In this document: piece by piece, positions 47,230 to 60,500 of the stretch
Numbering within the stretch: the first letter of the stretch is position 1
How the letters are laid out: each line of letters begins with the position of its first letter
Source of the DNA: Carallia brachiata
Lineage: Eukaryota; Streptophyta; Magnoliopsida; Malpighiales; Rhizophoraceae
Length of the DNA stretch: 64,000 bases
Direction of reading: 5' to 3'
Assembly (NCBI GenBank): GCA_021464245.1
Contig: JADCRB010000064.1
Coordinates: 1,446,218-1,510,217, forward strand
Made by a program: the position numbers and the translations under genes
Notes under the pieces: model-generated
Database searches by the model: none
What the model was told of the DNA's origin: nothing
What the model saw: only the letters and a program-made list of their open reading frames with translations

Positions 47230-49033
47230 GGGAGAAGTATATTTTAGTCCTATACGTTTGTCTTTTTTTTACGCAACTCCATAACGTTAGAGCCGTTTTA
47301 TTTAAATCCTACACGTTAGCGAGTCATTTTAATCAAGTCCAGATTTGGACGGAGGGTTATTTGACTGTTAAAATCAGCGTTGACCTCAATTAAAATATTA
47401 TAAAAAAAATAAAATACGTGATTTAACGTATTAAAATGAAAAAAAATAAAAATACACTATTTTCAATAGATATACATAAATATAATTTTAAAAAAATTCA
47501 ATAAATTTAAAAATAAAAAATAAAAAGTTAAAGAAATTTAGTTGAAAACCTAGTTACCGTTAAATACTGTTTTAACTACGTTAAAATATTATAAAAAATA
47601 GAAATACGTCATTTTAATGTATTAAAGTGAAAAAATAGAAATATGTCATTTTCACTAAATATACGTAAATATAATTATAAAAAAATTAAAATTTTAATAA
47701 ACTTAAAAAAAAAAGAAAAAAATTAAAGAAATTCAGATAAAGACCTGATTGACTGTTAAATACTGCTTTGACTACATTAAAATATTATAAAAAATAAAAA
47801 TATATTATTTTAACTTATTAAAATGAATGAAGAAATAAAAATATGTCATTTTGATTAAATATACGTAAAAATAATTGTAAAAAAATTAAAAAATTAAAAT
47901 TTCAATAAATTTAAAAACAAAAAAATTTAAAAAAAACCCAAAAGTAATAAAAGAAAATTATTAATTTTTTAGAAAATATTTTTAAAATTATTAAAAATTA
48001 AAAAAATTAAATAAAATATAAAAAAATTAATTTCTCCCATTCTTTCCTCCTTTCTCTCTCCTCCCTCCTCTCTTTCTCTCTCATCACCTCTCTCTGCTCT
48101 CTCGTCCCACTTTCTCCTCCCTCCTCTCTTTCTCTCTCATCACCTCTCTCTACTCTCTCGTCCCTCTTTCTCCTCCCTCCTCTCTTTCTCTCTCATCACC
48201 TCTCTCTGCTCTCTCCTCGTCTCTCTCTCCTCCATCTCTGTCTTCTCCCTCCTCCCCCTCTTTTCCTTCCTCCCTTTCTCTCTCCTTGTCATATAAGATC
48301 CAATTTTGTGTTCATACGAAGGGGAGAGAGGCGAGGAGAGAGAAAGAGAGGAGGGAGGAGAGAGAAAGGAATGGAGAAGAGAGAATGAATTTTTTTATTT
48401 TTCTTTTATTTTTTTAATTGTTGATAATTTTAAAAATATTTTTAAAAATTAATATTTTGTATAAACCAAAATTTATATTTATATTTTTTATTTTTTTTAA
48501 ATTTAGTGAAATTTTAATTTTTTTTTACAATTTTATTTATGATATTTAATCAAAATGACATATTTTTATTTTTTTATTCACTTTAATAAGTTAAAATGAC
48601 ATATTTTATTTTTTATTCACTTTAATACATTAAAATGACGTATTTTGATTTTTTCATAATATTTCACGTAGTCAAAGCAGTAGTAGTATTTAACAGTCAA
48701 CCAGGTCTCCAACTAATTTTTTTTATTTTTTAATTTTTGTTTTTAAATTTATTGAAATTTTTTTATTTTTTATAATTATATTTACGTATATTTATTCAAA
48801 ATAGCGTATTTTTATTTTTTATTCACTTTAATACGTTAAAATCAAGTATTTCTATTTTTTTATAATATTTTAATACGGTCAATGTTGTATTTAACGGTCA
48901 ACCAAACGTCCGTCCAAAATTGGACTCGATTAAAATGACTTATTAACGTGTAGGACTTAAATAAAACGGCTCTAACGTTATGGAGTTGCGTAAAAAAAGG
49001 ACAAACGTATAGGACTAAAAATATGCTTATCCC
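47230..49033. mobile_element. Large foldback Mutator-like (MULE) non-autonomous element
   Basis: The 1804-bp element is bounded by 10-bp direct repeats tatattttat (47220-47229 and 49034-49043). Its ends are inverted repeats starting ggga(g/t)aag(t/c)atatttt and then agtcctatacgtttgtc. The two arms stay ~90% alike for the first ~140 bp and remain complementary far inward (to roughly 48030 and 48380). Each arm carries ~195-bp internal tandem units with 'ttaaatactg(t/c)tttgactac' and 'aaatatgtcatttt' strings. The centre is a CT-rich minisatellite opposite a GA-rich block. There is no transposase. The terminal duplication length and long arms fit MULE/foldback elements; autonomous partner unknown. 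Confidence 0.82.
48057..48220 (+). repeat. 56-bp CT-rich minisatellite, three copies
   Basis: The marker tcatcacc recurs at 48081, 48137 and 48193, exactly 56 bp apart, in an otherwise pure CT context, inside the foldback element. A complementary GA-rich block at 48317-48385 lacks the 56-bp periodicity. Confidence 0.85.
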
Positions 49034-49043
49034 TATATTTTAT

Positions 49044-51788
49044 ATAGTTGATTTAAATTTAAATTTAAATTTTTATTTTAATATTCATTTTAATAAATAA
49101 GTTTTAACAAATAAAATTAAGTGTCCTTGCTCTGTAACGAGCTTGAAGGATTTAGTTGAAGTATAGGATGTCGGGCTCACGATTCGACGATCACTAAACG
49201 AATAGTAACGGAGCTACACTCAAACTCTACTAGTTTTTAGATAATAAGACTACCTTATGAGAATAATTAAATGAGAACGTGAATGATTTATAAGCTAGTT
49301 AAGGCTTATAAATGCTATAATCAATAGTCTTGTAAGTACTTCTTTTATGTGATAAAAAAGAAAAAATCAAAAGATTTGCATTCGATTAATTATCTTTTGG
49401 TATTTTTTTTTGATCATCGAACTTACCATTACTGAACAAATACTTCATCTAATTTCAATTTGTAGCAATCATTAGAAACAATATTAAAAAGAGCACAATA
49501 TTGCGATACATAAAAAAAACAACATGAGAGCAAAGAGAGAGTAGTACAATAATTTTCTTATTCTCAATTTTATTTATTTATAAGATTAAATAAAATGTAA
49601 TTAGTATACGTTTTTTATTAGTACTATGTGATTCTTTGAATATTGCCCTCCAATTTTTCTCTATTAAAAATAATATTGAAAGGTAAAAAAAAACCATTGG
49701 TAGTCCCGTTCTCAAAAAATTTGAATAACAAATTATAAATTTTAGCCTCATTCTTGTAGCTAATATTATAAAAATGAAAAAAAAAAGTGAATTAAATTAA
49801 AATTTTCTTTAAAAAACATAATTGACGTTAATAAATACGCAAGAACTGTTAACACCACCCTCATAAATACTTTATTGATACTTGTGATCACGATAAATGT
49901 TGGGTAAAAATATTTTGAAAAAAGTTACATTATTTGAAAAAAAATTTACTTGAAATACTGTCTGAATGTTACTAGTTGTATTTGATGTGCGATCAGCTAG
50001 ATTTCATGTACAAAGAAATGACAGTAATTTTTTTTATTCGTTTTAGTTACACTTAAAATTTAAATAATTATAAACTAAATATAGTCAGTTATATTTAGAT
50101 AGCATTTCAAATAATTTTTTATTTGAAAATATAACGGAGCTCAAATATTTTTGCACCGCAACCCACAATCGTTGATTCGTTTCATTCTTTGATTAATTTC
50201 AATTTGTGGCAATTACACCACTCGACTCTTATACTTGTTGGTAATGCCTAACACGAAAATCTAATATTAGAAAGGTCAAGGCATATAAACTGAGAAAAAG
50301 ATAAACTGAGAGATAAACTTAATTATTAATTATACATATTTTTCATAAGTTTGTTGTGTTATAAATTTTTGAAAAAAAACTTATAAAACTTATAATTAAA
50401 GTTGATATATTACAAACTTATAAAATGATATATATAACACTTTCAATTCATTGTTAATTCATCCCCAACAGTCCATTAAACTTTTCTCTATCAGAAATGG
50501 TTATCACGTAGTTGTTGGTGATGCGGCAAGTAACATGGCACGGTTAGTGTAGTCTGTAGCGTCAAGAAAAGAAAAAAGGTACGTACATTGAGCATTTAGA
50601 CGTAGTTCACATCGTAGATAACTCATGTTATCTATGTTCAAAAAATTATTTATTGTGAATTTTTAGTTCTGCAAGTGAGAATACGATAACTAATTTTTTT
50701 GACGTTAAATTTAAATTTTCTAAATTCATCCCCGTCTTGAATGTGAATATTATATGATGGGTTTGTGGTATTTTAGCAAATTGAAAATTGATATTGTGTT
50801 TTTACATTAGTAATAATTTTGATGGTAAAAATTATTTTATCAAATTATCTTTTCATAGCTTAATTTTACAATAGAATTTTTGCAATGAAGCAATCAATTG
50901 CAAAGTGGGTCAGTTCCAGTGGTAAAGTTTACAAGAAGTGATGCCGTAATATAATTGATAATCAATAATAAATTAAATATAATTGATTGGTGAAGAGCAT
51001 GACGTGGAAGTTGAGAGAACAACAACACCTTATAGAGTGGTTAAATGCTACCCAACACTGCAAAGTAAAATAAGCTTGCAAGGTGAAGTATCGGTTATTA
51101 GCTTAGCCATAGCCATCCAACGCACTTTCGAATCTACGCGTTGAGGTGTTCATCAAATGTGAGCAAGTGGTCAACATCCACATATATTCCTATATACATA
51201 ATTACACATCTTGTTTTAGGCTTTTAGCAATTTTTTTTTTAATCCTCCTAAAAACTTAAAGGGTCAAATTCAAGTGTAGATAAGAAGATACATTAATCTT
51301 TGATTTCATGTTAAATAAAATCTTTGAATTTCGAATCTTCTTAAAAACTAAAGTCAAAAAAAGAGAAGTGTAAGAGTATTACAAATCAATAAATATTTAT
51401 TTTTTATTAATATAATTTTATACCCTTTAATAGAATCAAATTGACGTATTTCAAACGTCAATCTATATTATATTATCACAATTAATTGTGATAGAAAAAA
51501 CACTAAAATTATGTAACTAATCTGCAAATGATATGCAGATGTAACTTTTTTTATTTTCTTAACACACATTCTTAATTTTGCCTAATAGTATCTCTGATGC
51601 AACGGATAGATTTTAAGTTGTGTCATGTTGTCAGAAACAACCTAGGCAAAGATATTAGTGTAGTTAATTGAAGCACGATCCACAACTCTCCTTCCTACTC
51701 CTCGTACCAAGAAATGGGTCCGGTCCATGTCGTCCGACCCACGTAACAGAATAAACGGACATTCAAAACCAAAACTTCCCACCAAGCA
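49044..51788. other. Intergenic DNA upstream of the PPR gene
   Basis: AT-rich and without a recognised gene over 2.7 kb. No TATA box was confidently placed for the PPR gene. Confidence 0.4.
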
Positions 51789-53871
51789 ATGAGATCAAAA
51801 CTCAAGCTTCGGCAAGCCATTGACTCGCTGTGCGCGCGCGGCCCCGCGACTCATGAATCCTACACTCGCCTTGTGCTCGAGTGCTTTCGGGCCAACGACC
51901 TCGATCAAGCCAAGAGATTACAGTCCCACATGGAGCATTACTTGTATCAACCCAACGACACTTTCCTTCAAAATCGCCTCCTCCATTTGTATGCAAAATC
52001 TGGGAAAGTCTCCCTTGCTCGGGACTTGTTCGACAAAATGCCCCTTAGAGACATTTTCTCGTGGAACGCCATGCTCTCTTTGTATTCCAAATCTGAGTTA
52101 ATTGAAGATTTGGGAGCTGTTTTTAACAGCATGCCTTTTCGGGATTCGGTGTCCTATACAGTGATTTCTGGTTATGCAGGGACTGGGTGTGCAAGTAAGG
52201 CATTGGAGACCTTTTTGGGAATGCAAAAGGAAGGACTTGAGCCTACAGAGTATACACTTGTGAGTGTTTTAAATGCTTGTACACAGTTGTTGGACATAAG
52301 GAGAGGAAAGCAGATTCATGGGAGGATTGTTGCTGGAAGGCTGGGAGTTAATGCGTATATTTGGAATGCTTTAATTGATATGTATGCCAAGTGCGGTGAA
52401 ATTGATCGGGCTAGATGGTTGTTTGATAGAATGTCAAATAAGAATGTGGTATCCTGGAATTCATTGATTTCCGGTTACTTGAAAAATGGGCAACCCAAGA
52501 AATGCATTGTCCTGTTTCGAGAGATGCAGGTATCTGGTTTGAAGACTGACCAGGTTACAGTAGCAAATGTACTTGGCGCATATTTTCAAATTGGATATAT
52601 TGACGAAGCAAGAAAGCTCTTTGATGAGATCAGAGGCAAGGATAAGGTTTGTTGGACAACGATGATTGTTGGTTGTGCACAGAATGAGATGGAAGAAGAC
52701 GCTTTGATGTTGTTTGGCAAGATGTTATTAGAGAATGTTAGACCAGACAGTTATACTATCTCAAGTGTGGTTAGTTCCTGTGCTAAATTAGCTTGTCTGT
52801 ATCATGGCCAGGCAGTTCATGGGAAAGCTCTTCTACTGGGAGCTGATGATGATTTACTTGTGTCCAGTGCTCTTGTTGATATGTATTGCAAATGTGGAAT
52901 CACCGGGGATGCTGTGGCTTTATTCAATATGATGCCTACTCAGAATGTTGTTTCTTGGAATGCCATGATTGGGGGTTATGCTCAAAATGGGCAGGATTCT
53001 GCAGCCTTGTCCCTTTTGAAAAGATGTTGGAAGAAGATCTGAAACCAGATGATGTTACCTTCATGGCTGTGCTATCTGCTTGTGCACATTCGGGGTTGGT
53101 TGAAGAAGGGAAGAGGTATTTTGACTCAATAGCTGAACAGCACGGATTGACACCTACTTTGGATCACTATGCATGCATGATCAATCTTCTTGGACGGTCA
53201 GGACGTATGGATGAAGCGATTGGCTTACTTACTAGATTGTCTCAGAAGCCAAATACCATGATATGGTCTACGATTCTCTCTGTTTGTGCAATGAAGGGTG
53301 ACATCATACATGGGGAGATTGCAGCCAGGCATCTATTTACCTTGGATCCACTCAGTGCAGGGCCTTACATCATGCTATCCAACATGTATGCAGCTTGTGA
53401 AGATGGAATGATGTAGCATCTATAAGATCTCTAATGAAGACTAAGAATGTCAAAAAGTTTGCTGCTTACAGTTGGATTGAGATTGATGGTGAGGTCCACA
53501 AATTTGTGGCAGACGATCGAACTCATCCTTGTACCAAAATAATTTATGAAGAACTTCACAACTTGATAAGGAAACTGCAGGAAGCTGGCTTTAGTCCTAA
53601 CACAAATTTAGTTCTACACGATGTTGGGGAGGAGGAGAAACTTGAATCTATTTGTTACCATAGTGAAAAGCTTGCTCTTGCATTTGCGTTGATTAAAAAG
53701 CGTCATCAAGCAGCACCCATAAGGATTATAAAAAACATTCGTGTTTGTAAAGACTGTCATATGTTTATGAAACTCGTTTCCAAAATGATTGGAAGGACTG
53801 TCATCTTGAGGGATTCAAATAGGTTTCATCATTTTGCTGGGGGTCAGTGCTCCTGTAGTGACTACTGGTAA
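51789..53871 (+). pseudogene. DYW-class PPR protein gene with two 1-base frameshifts
   Basis: DYW PPR proteins enter mitochondria or plastids and edit specific C's to U in RNA. The intronless locus reads continuously as PPR motifs (MPLRDIFSWNAMLSLYSK, KNVVSWNSLISGYLKNG, YGQ-type repeats), then E motifs and a complete DYW domain: the HSEKLALAF zinc/Glu motif, KNIRVCKDCH, RFHHF and CSCSDYW-stop. The frame changes at about 53013-53022 (in 'tcccttttgaaaag') and about 53398-53404 (in 'gcttgtgaagatgg'). Each change fits one missing base. The span is 2083 nt, so two added bases would give an exact 695-codon frame, as expected for an otherwise undamaged gene. No other stop is seen. Either a very young pseudogene or assembly errors in a working gene. 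Confidence 0.88.
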
Positions 53872-54784
53872 TGTAAAATCATGAGCCTGGGACGGTTTTT
53901 TGTTACTTTTTATGGATCTGGACATTTTGATTTCTTATAGTCAAGGAAAAGCAGAATCTTCCCAGTATAGGGAAATAATGAAAATACGCTTCATTTAGGC
54001 ATTGGAAGCCCCACACCCACAGGCATTGTTTCGGCGGCAAGATTTAATTTAGGACTTGTGTGCAGTGACAGGCAAGGAATTATTTGTACAGAAGTGCAGT
54101 CAGAGTACACAGTAAGACAATCCTGGCCATGTTCGGGAATGTGAGAAGCTGAATGCTGAGATTTCGATTTGGAGTTCCAGATTATGCTTGGAGCAGCCGC
54201 TAAATGTTGTTATGTTGTTAGGTTAGAGTTACAAATTTTTGTTTTTTCGTTGATTATACTAACAGTTATGTCCCTTGATTCAGCAAATACAGCACCTTTC
54301 ACATGTCAGATTATGGATCCTTGTTCTAGCATTCCAGGGACATGTTCTAATTGTCATGACCAGGGATGATCCAAAAAGGGTCAAAAAAGGAAGTTGCCAT
54401 AGCCTACCGATCTTTTGGTCTTATCGAGACCTGTTGTAAACCTTTTCTCTTTTGCCTGTGAGCAGAAGAAATTAATCTTCTCTAAATCTCATTATCTCAT
54501 CATAAGCATCTCCCTCAATGTGTAAATCCATGAATTTTTCAGATCAGTCTAAAGTTGCACCCTCAAAAAGTCTCCATAAATCGCATCACATTCTATGGGT
54601 GCTTTTGTAGTAGAAATTGGAGAGAATAAACTTTGTGTGCATTGAACTGGAGGAAAGGCTACACCAATTTATACAAAAAGAGATGCGCAAAATAGGGTAA
54701 GAAAATAAAGGGAAATTGGTGAAGAAATTGATGTAATATTCACTGAATAATATAAATGGAGATTTATTGAGATTCACCGAATAA
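53872..54784. other. Downstream of the PPR gene
   Basis: PPR 3' UTR and unassigned sequence. A 66-residue ORF at 54169-54369 is not recognised as any family. Confidence 0.4.
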
Positions 54785-57548
54785 TTTTATTATTATGAAG
54801 TATTTGAAATTATCTGTATAAGGAATCTCTATTTATAAATCTCATCTTTTCTAAGATTAGAACTTGAGACTTGTACTTTAACAATTGGAGTATTCATGAA
54901 GAATCTCCTGCTGTATTTAAAGGTGACCGTTGTTGTTCATCCAGCAATAGATATTTCAAGTTTGAGCCCAAAACCACAATTTTATCGCTTGGTTGAGCTA
55001 TTTCTGCTTGAAAATATTCATTACTGGGGACTTGAGACTTGGGAGCAATAAAAGCTCATTGTCTCATGCCACTGTATTCATCACCACCCCAGGTCATGTA
55101 CAATTGCTTCTGTACTACATACTTAATGCCCTATTATTGTGTATAGGTGCTCCTATTTATTTCCCTGAACAACTATGGTATGCTTGCTGATTACTGATTA
55201 GCACTGGTGAATTAGCTGTAGCCGTGAATCGGACGTAAGGATTTTTAATGCTCGCCCAATAAATCAGCCTCCATTGTTAGGTACACGCTTCCAATTTATG
55301 GAATCCACTAGTGATCTCAGCAATACGCCGTTATGCAGACTTAAAAATTTATGTTTGGTCCATAAATTGTGACCAGCTAGGTAGTGAGCTTATAGGCATA
55401 AATAGCTTAGTGTAATTGAACTCGAGTAGAGGCCTTCTTTTACAAGTTCGTTTAAAGATCTTAAAATGTTTTTCTTTGGGCTGATATTTTGCTACAATCT
55501 TTCACATTTTTGGACATGTGTTGTTATGTTGACTCTATGGAGAGGTGCTTATTCGAATCAACAACTAAAAATATGAGTAAGACTGCGTATCTTTCCCAAA
55601 CCCCACATTGAATGGCTCGTTGGACGCCTATGTCTGCTTTAACTGGAAGGCCGAATTGCCCAAGAATGAACTGAATTTACTACTTGCTGGAACAATGTAC
55701 TAAAATTTTATTATGAAGTATTGAAATTATCTGTATAAGGAATCTCTATTTATAAATCTCATCTTCCCTTTCTAAGATTAGAACTTGAGACTTGTACTTT
55801 AACAATTGGAGTATTCATGAAGAATCTCCTGCTGTATTTAAAGGTGACCGTTGTTGTTCATCCAGCAATAGATATTTCAAGTTTGAGCCCAAAACCACAA
55901 TTTTATCGCTTGGTTGAGCTATTTCTGCTTGAAAATATTCATTACTGGGGACTTGAGACTTGGGAGCAATAAAAGCTCATTGTCTCATGCCACTGTATTC
56001 ATCACCACCCCAGGTCATGTACAATTGCTTCTGTACTACATACTTAATGCCCTATTATTGTGTATAGGTGCTCCTATTTATTTCCCTGAACAACTATGGT
56101 ATGCTTGCTGATTACTGATTAGCACTGGTGAATTAGCTGTAGCCGTGAATCGGACGTAAGGATTTTTAATGCTCGCCCAATAAATCAGCCTCCATTGTTA
56201 GGTACACGCTTCCAATTTATGGAATCCACTAGTGATCTCAGCAATACGCCGTTATGCAGACTTAAAAATTTATGTTTGGTCCATAAATTGTGACCAGCTA
56301 GGTAGTGAGCTTATAGGCATAAATAGCTTAGTGTAATTGAACTCGAGTAGAGGCCTTCTTTTACAAGTTCGTTTAAAGATCTTAAAATGTTTTTCTTGGG
56401 CTGATATTTTGCTACAATCTTTCACATTTTTGGACATGTGTTGTTATGTTGACTCTATGGAGAGGTGCTTATTCGAATCAACAACTAAAAATATGAGTAA
56501 GACTGCGTATCTTTCCCAAACCCCACATTGAATGGCTCGTTGGACGCCTATGTCTGCTTTAACTGGAAGGCCGAATTGCCCAAGAATGAACTGAATTTAC
56601 TACTTGCTGGAACAATGTACTAATAATTTTTATTATTATGAAGTATTTGAAATTATCTGTATAAGGAATCTCTATTTATAAATCTCATCTTCCCTTTCTA
56701 AGATTAGAACTTGAGACTTGTACTTTAACAATTGGAGTATTCATGAAGAATCTCCTGCTGTATTTAAAGGTGACCGTTGTTGTTCATCCAGCAATAGATA
56801 TTTCAAGTTTGAGCCCAAAACCACAATTTTATCGCTTGGTTGAGCTATTTCTGCTTGAAAATATTCATTACTGGGGACTTGAGACTTGGGAGCAATAAAA
56901 GCTCATTGTCTCATGCCACTGTATTCATCACCACCCCAGTCATGTACAATTGCTTCTGTACTACATACTTAATGCCCTATTATTGTGTATAGGTGCTCCT
57001 ATTTATTTCCCTGAACAACTATGGTATGCTTGCTGATTACTGATTAGCACTGGTGAATTAGCTGTAGCCGTGAATCGGACGTAAGGATTTTTAATGCTCG
57101 CCCAATAAATCAGCCTCCATTGTTAGGTACACGCTTCCAATTTATGGAATCCACTAGTGATCTCAGCAATACGCCGTTATGCAGACTTAAAAATTTATGT
57201 TTGGTCCATAAATTGTGACCAGCTAGGTAGTGAGCTTATAGGCATAAATAGCTTAGTGTAATTGAACTCGAGTAGAGGCCTTCTTTTACAAGTTCGTTTA
57301 AAGATCTTAAAATGTTTTTCTTTGGGCTGATATTTTGCTACAATCTTTCACATTTTTGGACATGTGTTGTTATGTTGACTCTATGGAGAGGTGCTTATTC
57401 GAATCAACAACTAAAAATATGAGTAAGACTGCGTATCTTTCCCAAACCCCACATTGAATGGCTCGTTGGACGCCTATGTCTGCTTTAACTGGAAGGCCGA
57501 ATTGCCCAAGAATGAACTGAATTTACTACTTGCTGGAACAATGTACTA
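54785..57548 (+). repeat. Three tandem copies of a ~0.92-kb unit
   Basis: Copies run at about 54785-55702, 55705-56622 and 56630-57548, each starting at 'ttattatgaagtatt(t)gaaattatctg' and ending at 'gctggaacaatgtacta'. Markers repeat with spacings of 918-926 bp (for example 'atttctgcttg' at 55000, 55921 and 56847). Only scattered one- to few-base differences separate them, such as cccaggtcatg versus cccagtcatg and a 5-bp gap in copy 1. Identity is about 99%. Identical 65-residue ORFs in copies 1 and 2 reflect the duplication, not a gene. The unit has no domain I recognise. The junctions carry small AT differences, consistent with unequal crossing-over. Confidence 0.95.
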
Positions 57549-60500
57549 AACTAGCTTTTATATGCCTAAAAAGTTGCTCGCTTTATTGCACGTTCCAAGT
57601 TGTGCTTTACCTCCCAGTAGAAAGTTTATTGGGCCACTGTTCGGGCGTGCAGATGTTTGGGCTTTGGGCTACGAGACCTGCCCTAAACCAAAACGATAAT
57701 TTACAGGCAAGGGTATACGTACCCTATGTAACTACCGGGGACTTTTTTGGTTTTTTTTTTTAATTATTCTCAAAAGCATGAGTTAAGCCGCTAAGCTTAT
57801 AATTTATTTAAAATGCTCTAAGTTGAAAACTATAAATTTGAATTTCAGTAAAAAGTCAATTAATTGAAAAAGATGTCCCATGATAATCGCAGAGACTAAC
57901 TAACATGGACACAAGTGTTAGATAACGTGCTCGGTATCAATTAAGAATAAATTTTAATATAATAAGAATTGATTTCACGTCATAATTTAATTGATGTGCT
58001 ATAGTTTAGACAATAATTGGTATGGGGTTCTCTGCAACTCAAGTGCTTTGCCCCTGTTATTGTCCATGAATTGCCGACACAATGATACAAATTGTTGTAA
58101 ATGAAGTCCACTTCATAGCATATGACCCTCTGACATTTTCTGAAATTGATAATTTTTAACAATTTGGTGCGAATATTTATTTTGTACATAACTATACGGA
58201 CAAGATGCATATATACATTTTTATGGACATATATATTAATGTATAAAATAACCCTACCCACACTTAGAAATCTAAAGAGGGGAAAGGCCAAAGCACACTA
58301 TTATCGAACAGCATCTAAAACAAGTGGAGGAATCAATTCAAAACCAAAACTCCAAGCATAATATCCAAGCAAGAAAATAACGTAATATCCCTTTCCAAGC
58401 TCGGCAACAGGCTGCAACCCCACCTTGAACATGAAGATCACAACCCTTTTTACATTACATGCTTGTAAAATACAATTTGACACACTTAAAATACGAGTTA
58501 AATTAATTTAATTTTAAATACGAGTGAAAAAAATTTCAATAAGATCTAGTTAAAATAAAAAAAAAAAGAGAATTTAATATTATAAGAATATATACTATAC
58601 TCTTAAAAAAAGTGAATAATGATAATAGCTAACTTTCGTCTCCAGCGAAAAAGGAAGGAATAAACCAAGGCTCCCAAAAAATATTCACACGTGTGGTTGG
58701 TGCAAGAACACACGTGCAAAAAGCCATCGCATTCCGCCGAGAATATTTGTCGGGAATTCTGTAGACGCTGCAAATCCGCAGAGGCCCCGCCAACCCCAGC
58801 CCTAGCTGGCCCTTTAGACGCCGCCCCACTTTTCGCTGCCTCACATTTCTTTCTTCCTCCTCCACAGTACAGTCAAAATTTGTCCCTATACATCATTAGA
58901 AACAGCTCAGATGCCCGACGGACGGCCACGTTTTCAATGTTGTTCCGATCCATTGATTTGATGATCTTTCACGTACCGTCGGGATTCTGAGATCTCATTT
59001 ATGTCGGCACGTTGCAGGAGCCAGGGGGTGGCATCTTGGGGGACCTACCGACGCGTCATTTTGACCTCATCTTTGAGGTTTTTGGCCTTTTGTGTCGACA
59101 GTCAACAGTCGACAGTCGACGCTCCATGGTTGGTAGGTGAGACGTTCCGCTCACAAATTAAAAAATGTAGAATTAAAACAAAAAAGACAGAAAAAGTAGC
59201 ACAGACCAGAACTGTTATGAAGCTAATAAACAATCTAATCATGTTGGAAACTCAAATCTGTGACGATTTTGATGAATCTTCTTTTAAAAAAATAAGTTTT
59301 GTTTTTCTTCTTCTTTTTTTTTAAATTTTTTTAAAAAATTAAAACTTAAATTTAAATGATATAAAATATTATTATTTTATTAAATTTGTGTATTTTTTTG
59401 TGTACAAATTTTTGTATATTTATCATTTTTAAACTTTATTTTTGTTATTCGCGGAAAAGAAGTAAAGAACAAGTTGAAAATCATACATTTCGTAGTTGTA
59501 CTTGACATCGGTATCAGAGTTGTTGCAATTTAAAAGTGGTATCAGAATTAAGAATGAATTGTTTGTTAACAAGAGTTAGTATTTGATCCAAAAATTGCAT
59601 AGAGAGAAACAGCCATCCGCCGCGTCAAATATAATTCTATATAATTGATGTAAGGGCTGTCACACCCTAACACAAAAGAAAACGGAGCACAATATTCTTT
59701 GGAGTTTGAACGATCTTTTTCGTCGAAGCAAATAACCATTGAAAATGATACGGAATGTTAGCGGACTAAAGTTGTAATTTAGACATAGAGAAGTACCTCT
59801 ACAACTTCCTTTTCCTTTACATTTTACTTTTTTTTTTCTAAATAATAACTTAGATTTCTATTTTAGATGTCTCAATTTTAATTTAAAAAAATGAGTATAA
59901 GATTTATTAAAATTAAAAGAATTATTCTCTTTTATAACTTATGGTTAGATAGGTTTTTTTTTTTTTAAAAAGATGCAAGTACCCACCTTTTCCACATTTA
60001 AAAAAAATAAAAAATTTCCTACAACAGAAATTGTCCTTTGCTCGCCACGCTCCCTCGTGCTAAACGGATCATACTAAAATAAGTTCCTAAAATATAATTT
60101 TTCTCACAAAATATGTATTTTTTTTCTTGGTAAGTAAAATGAAAAAGTGGAGGCGGTGCCCCAACTTGTTTTACTATGGAGTATTGCGTCAGAATTCAGA
60201 GTGAATGCGAATAATCTGGATAATTACATTATAACTTATATCAGATTTCAATGTAAGTTTAGCTCTACTGATTGTTCCGACAAGCGCTCGAACCCAAGAA
60301 CTGACCTGATAATGTTCGGTACCTTTACCGTTAAATCACAACTTTCGGTGGTAAATTTGTATTCTTTTTTATGTTTTTTATATCAAGCGTGCTTTTTTTT
60401 TTGTTTTCATAAACTTTAGGAAGATTACTAATCATTACAATTTTTTTTAATTTTTTAATTTTAGTGGTTAATTAAATAAAAAAATAAGACCCCGACATCG

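Noticed and set aside
54993..56111. Two identical 65-residue ORFs
   Set aside because: They are the same non-coding stretch repeated in the tandem array, begin at non-ATG codons and have no recognisable domain.
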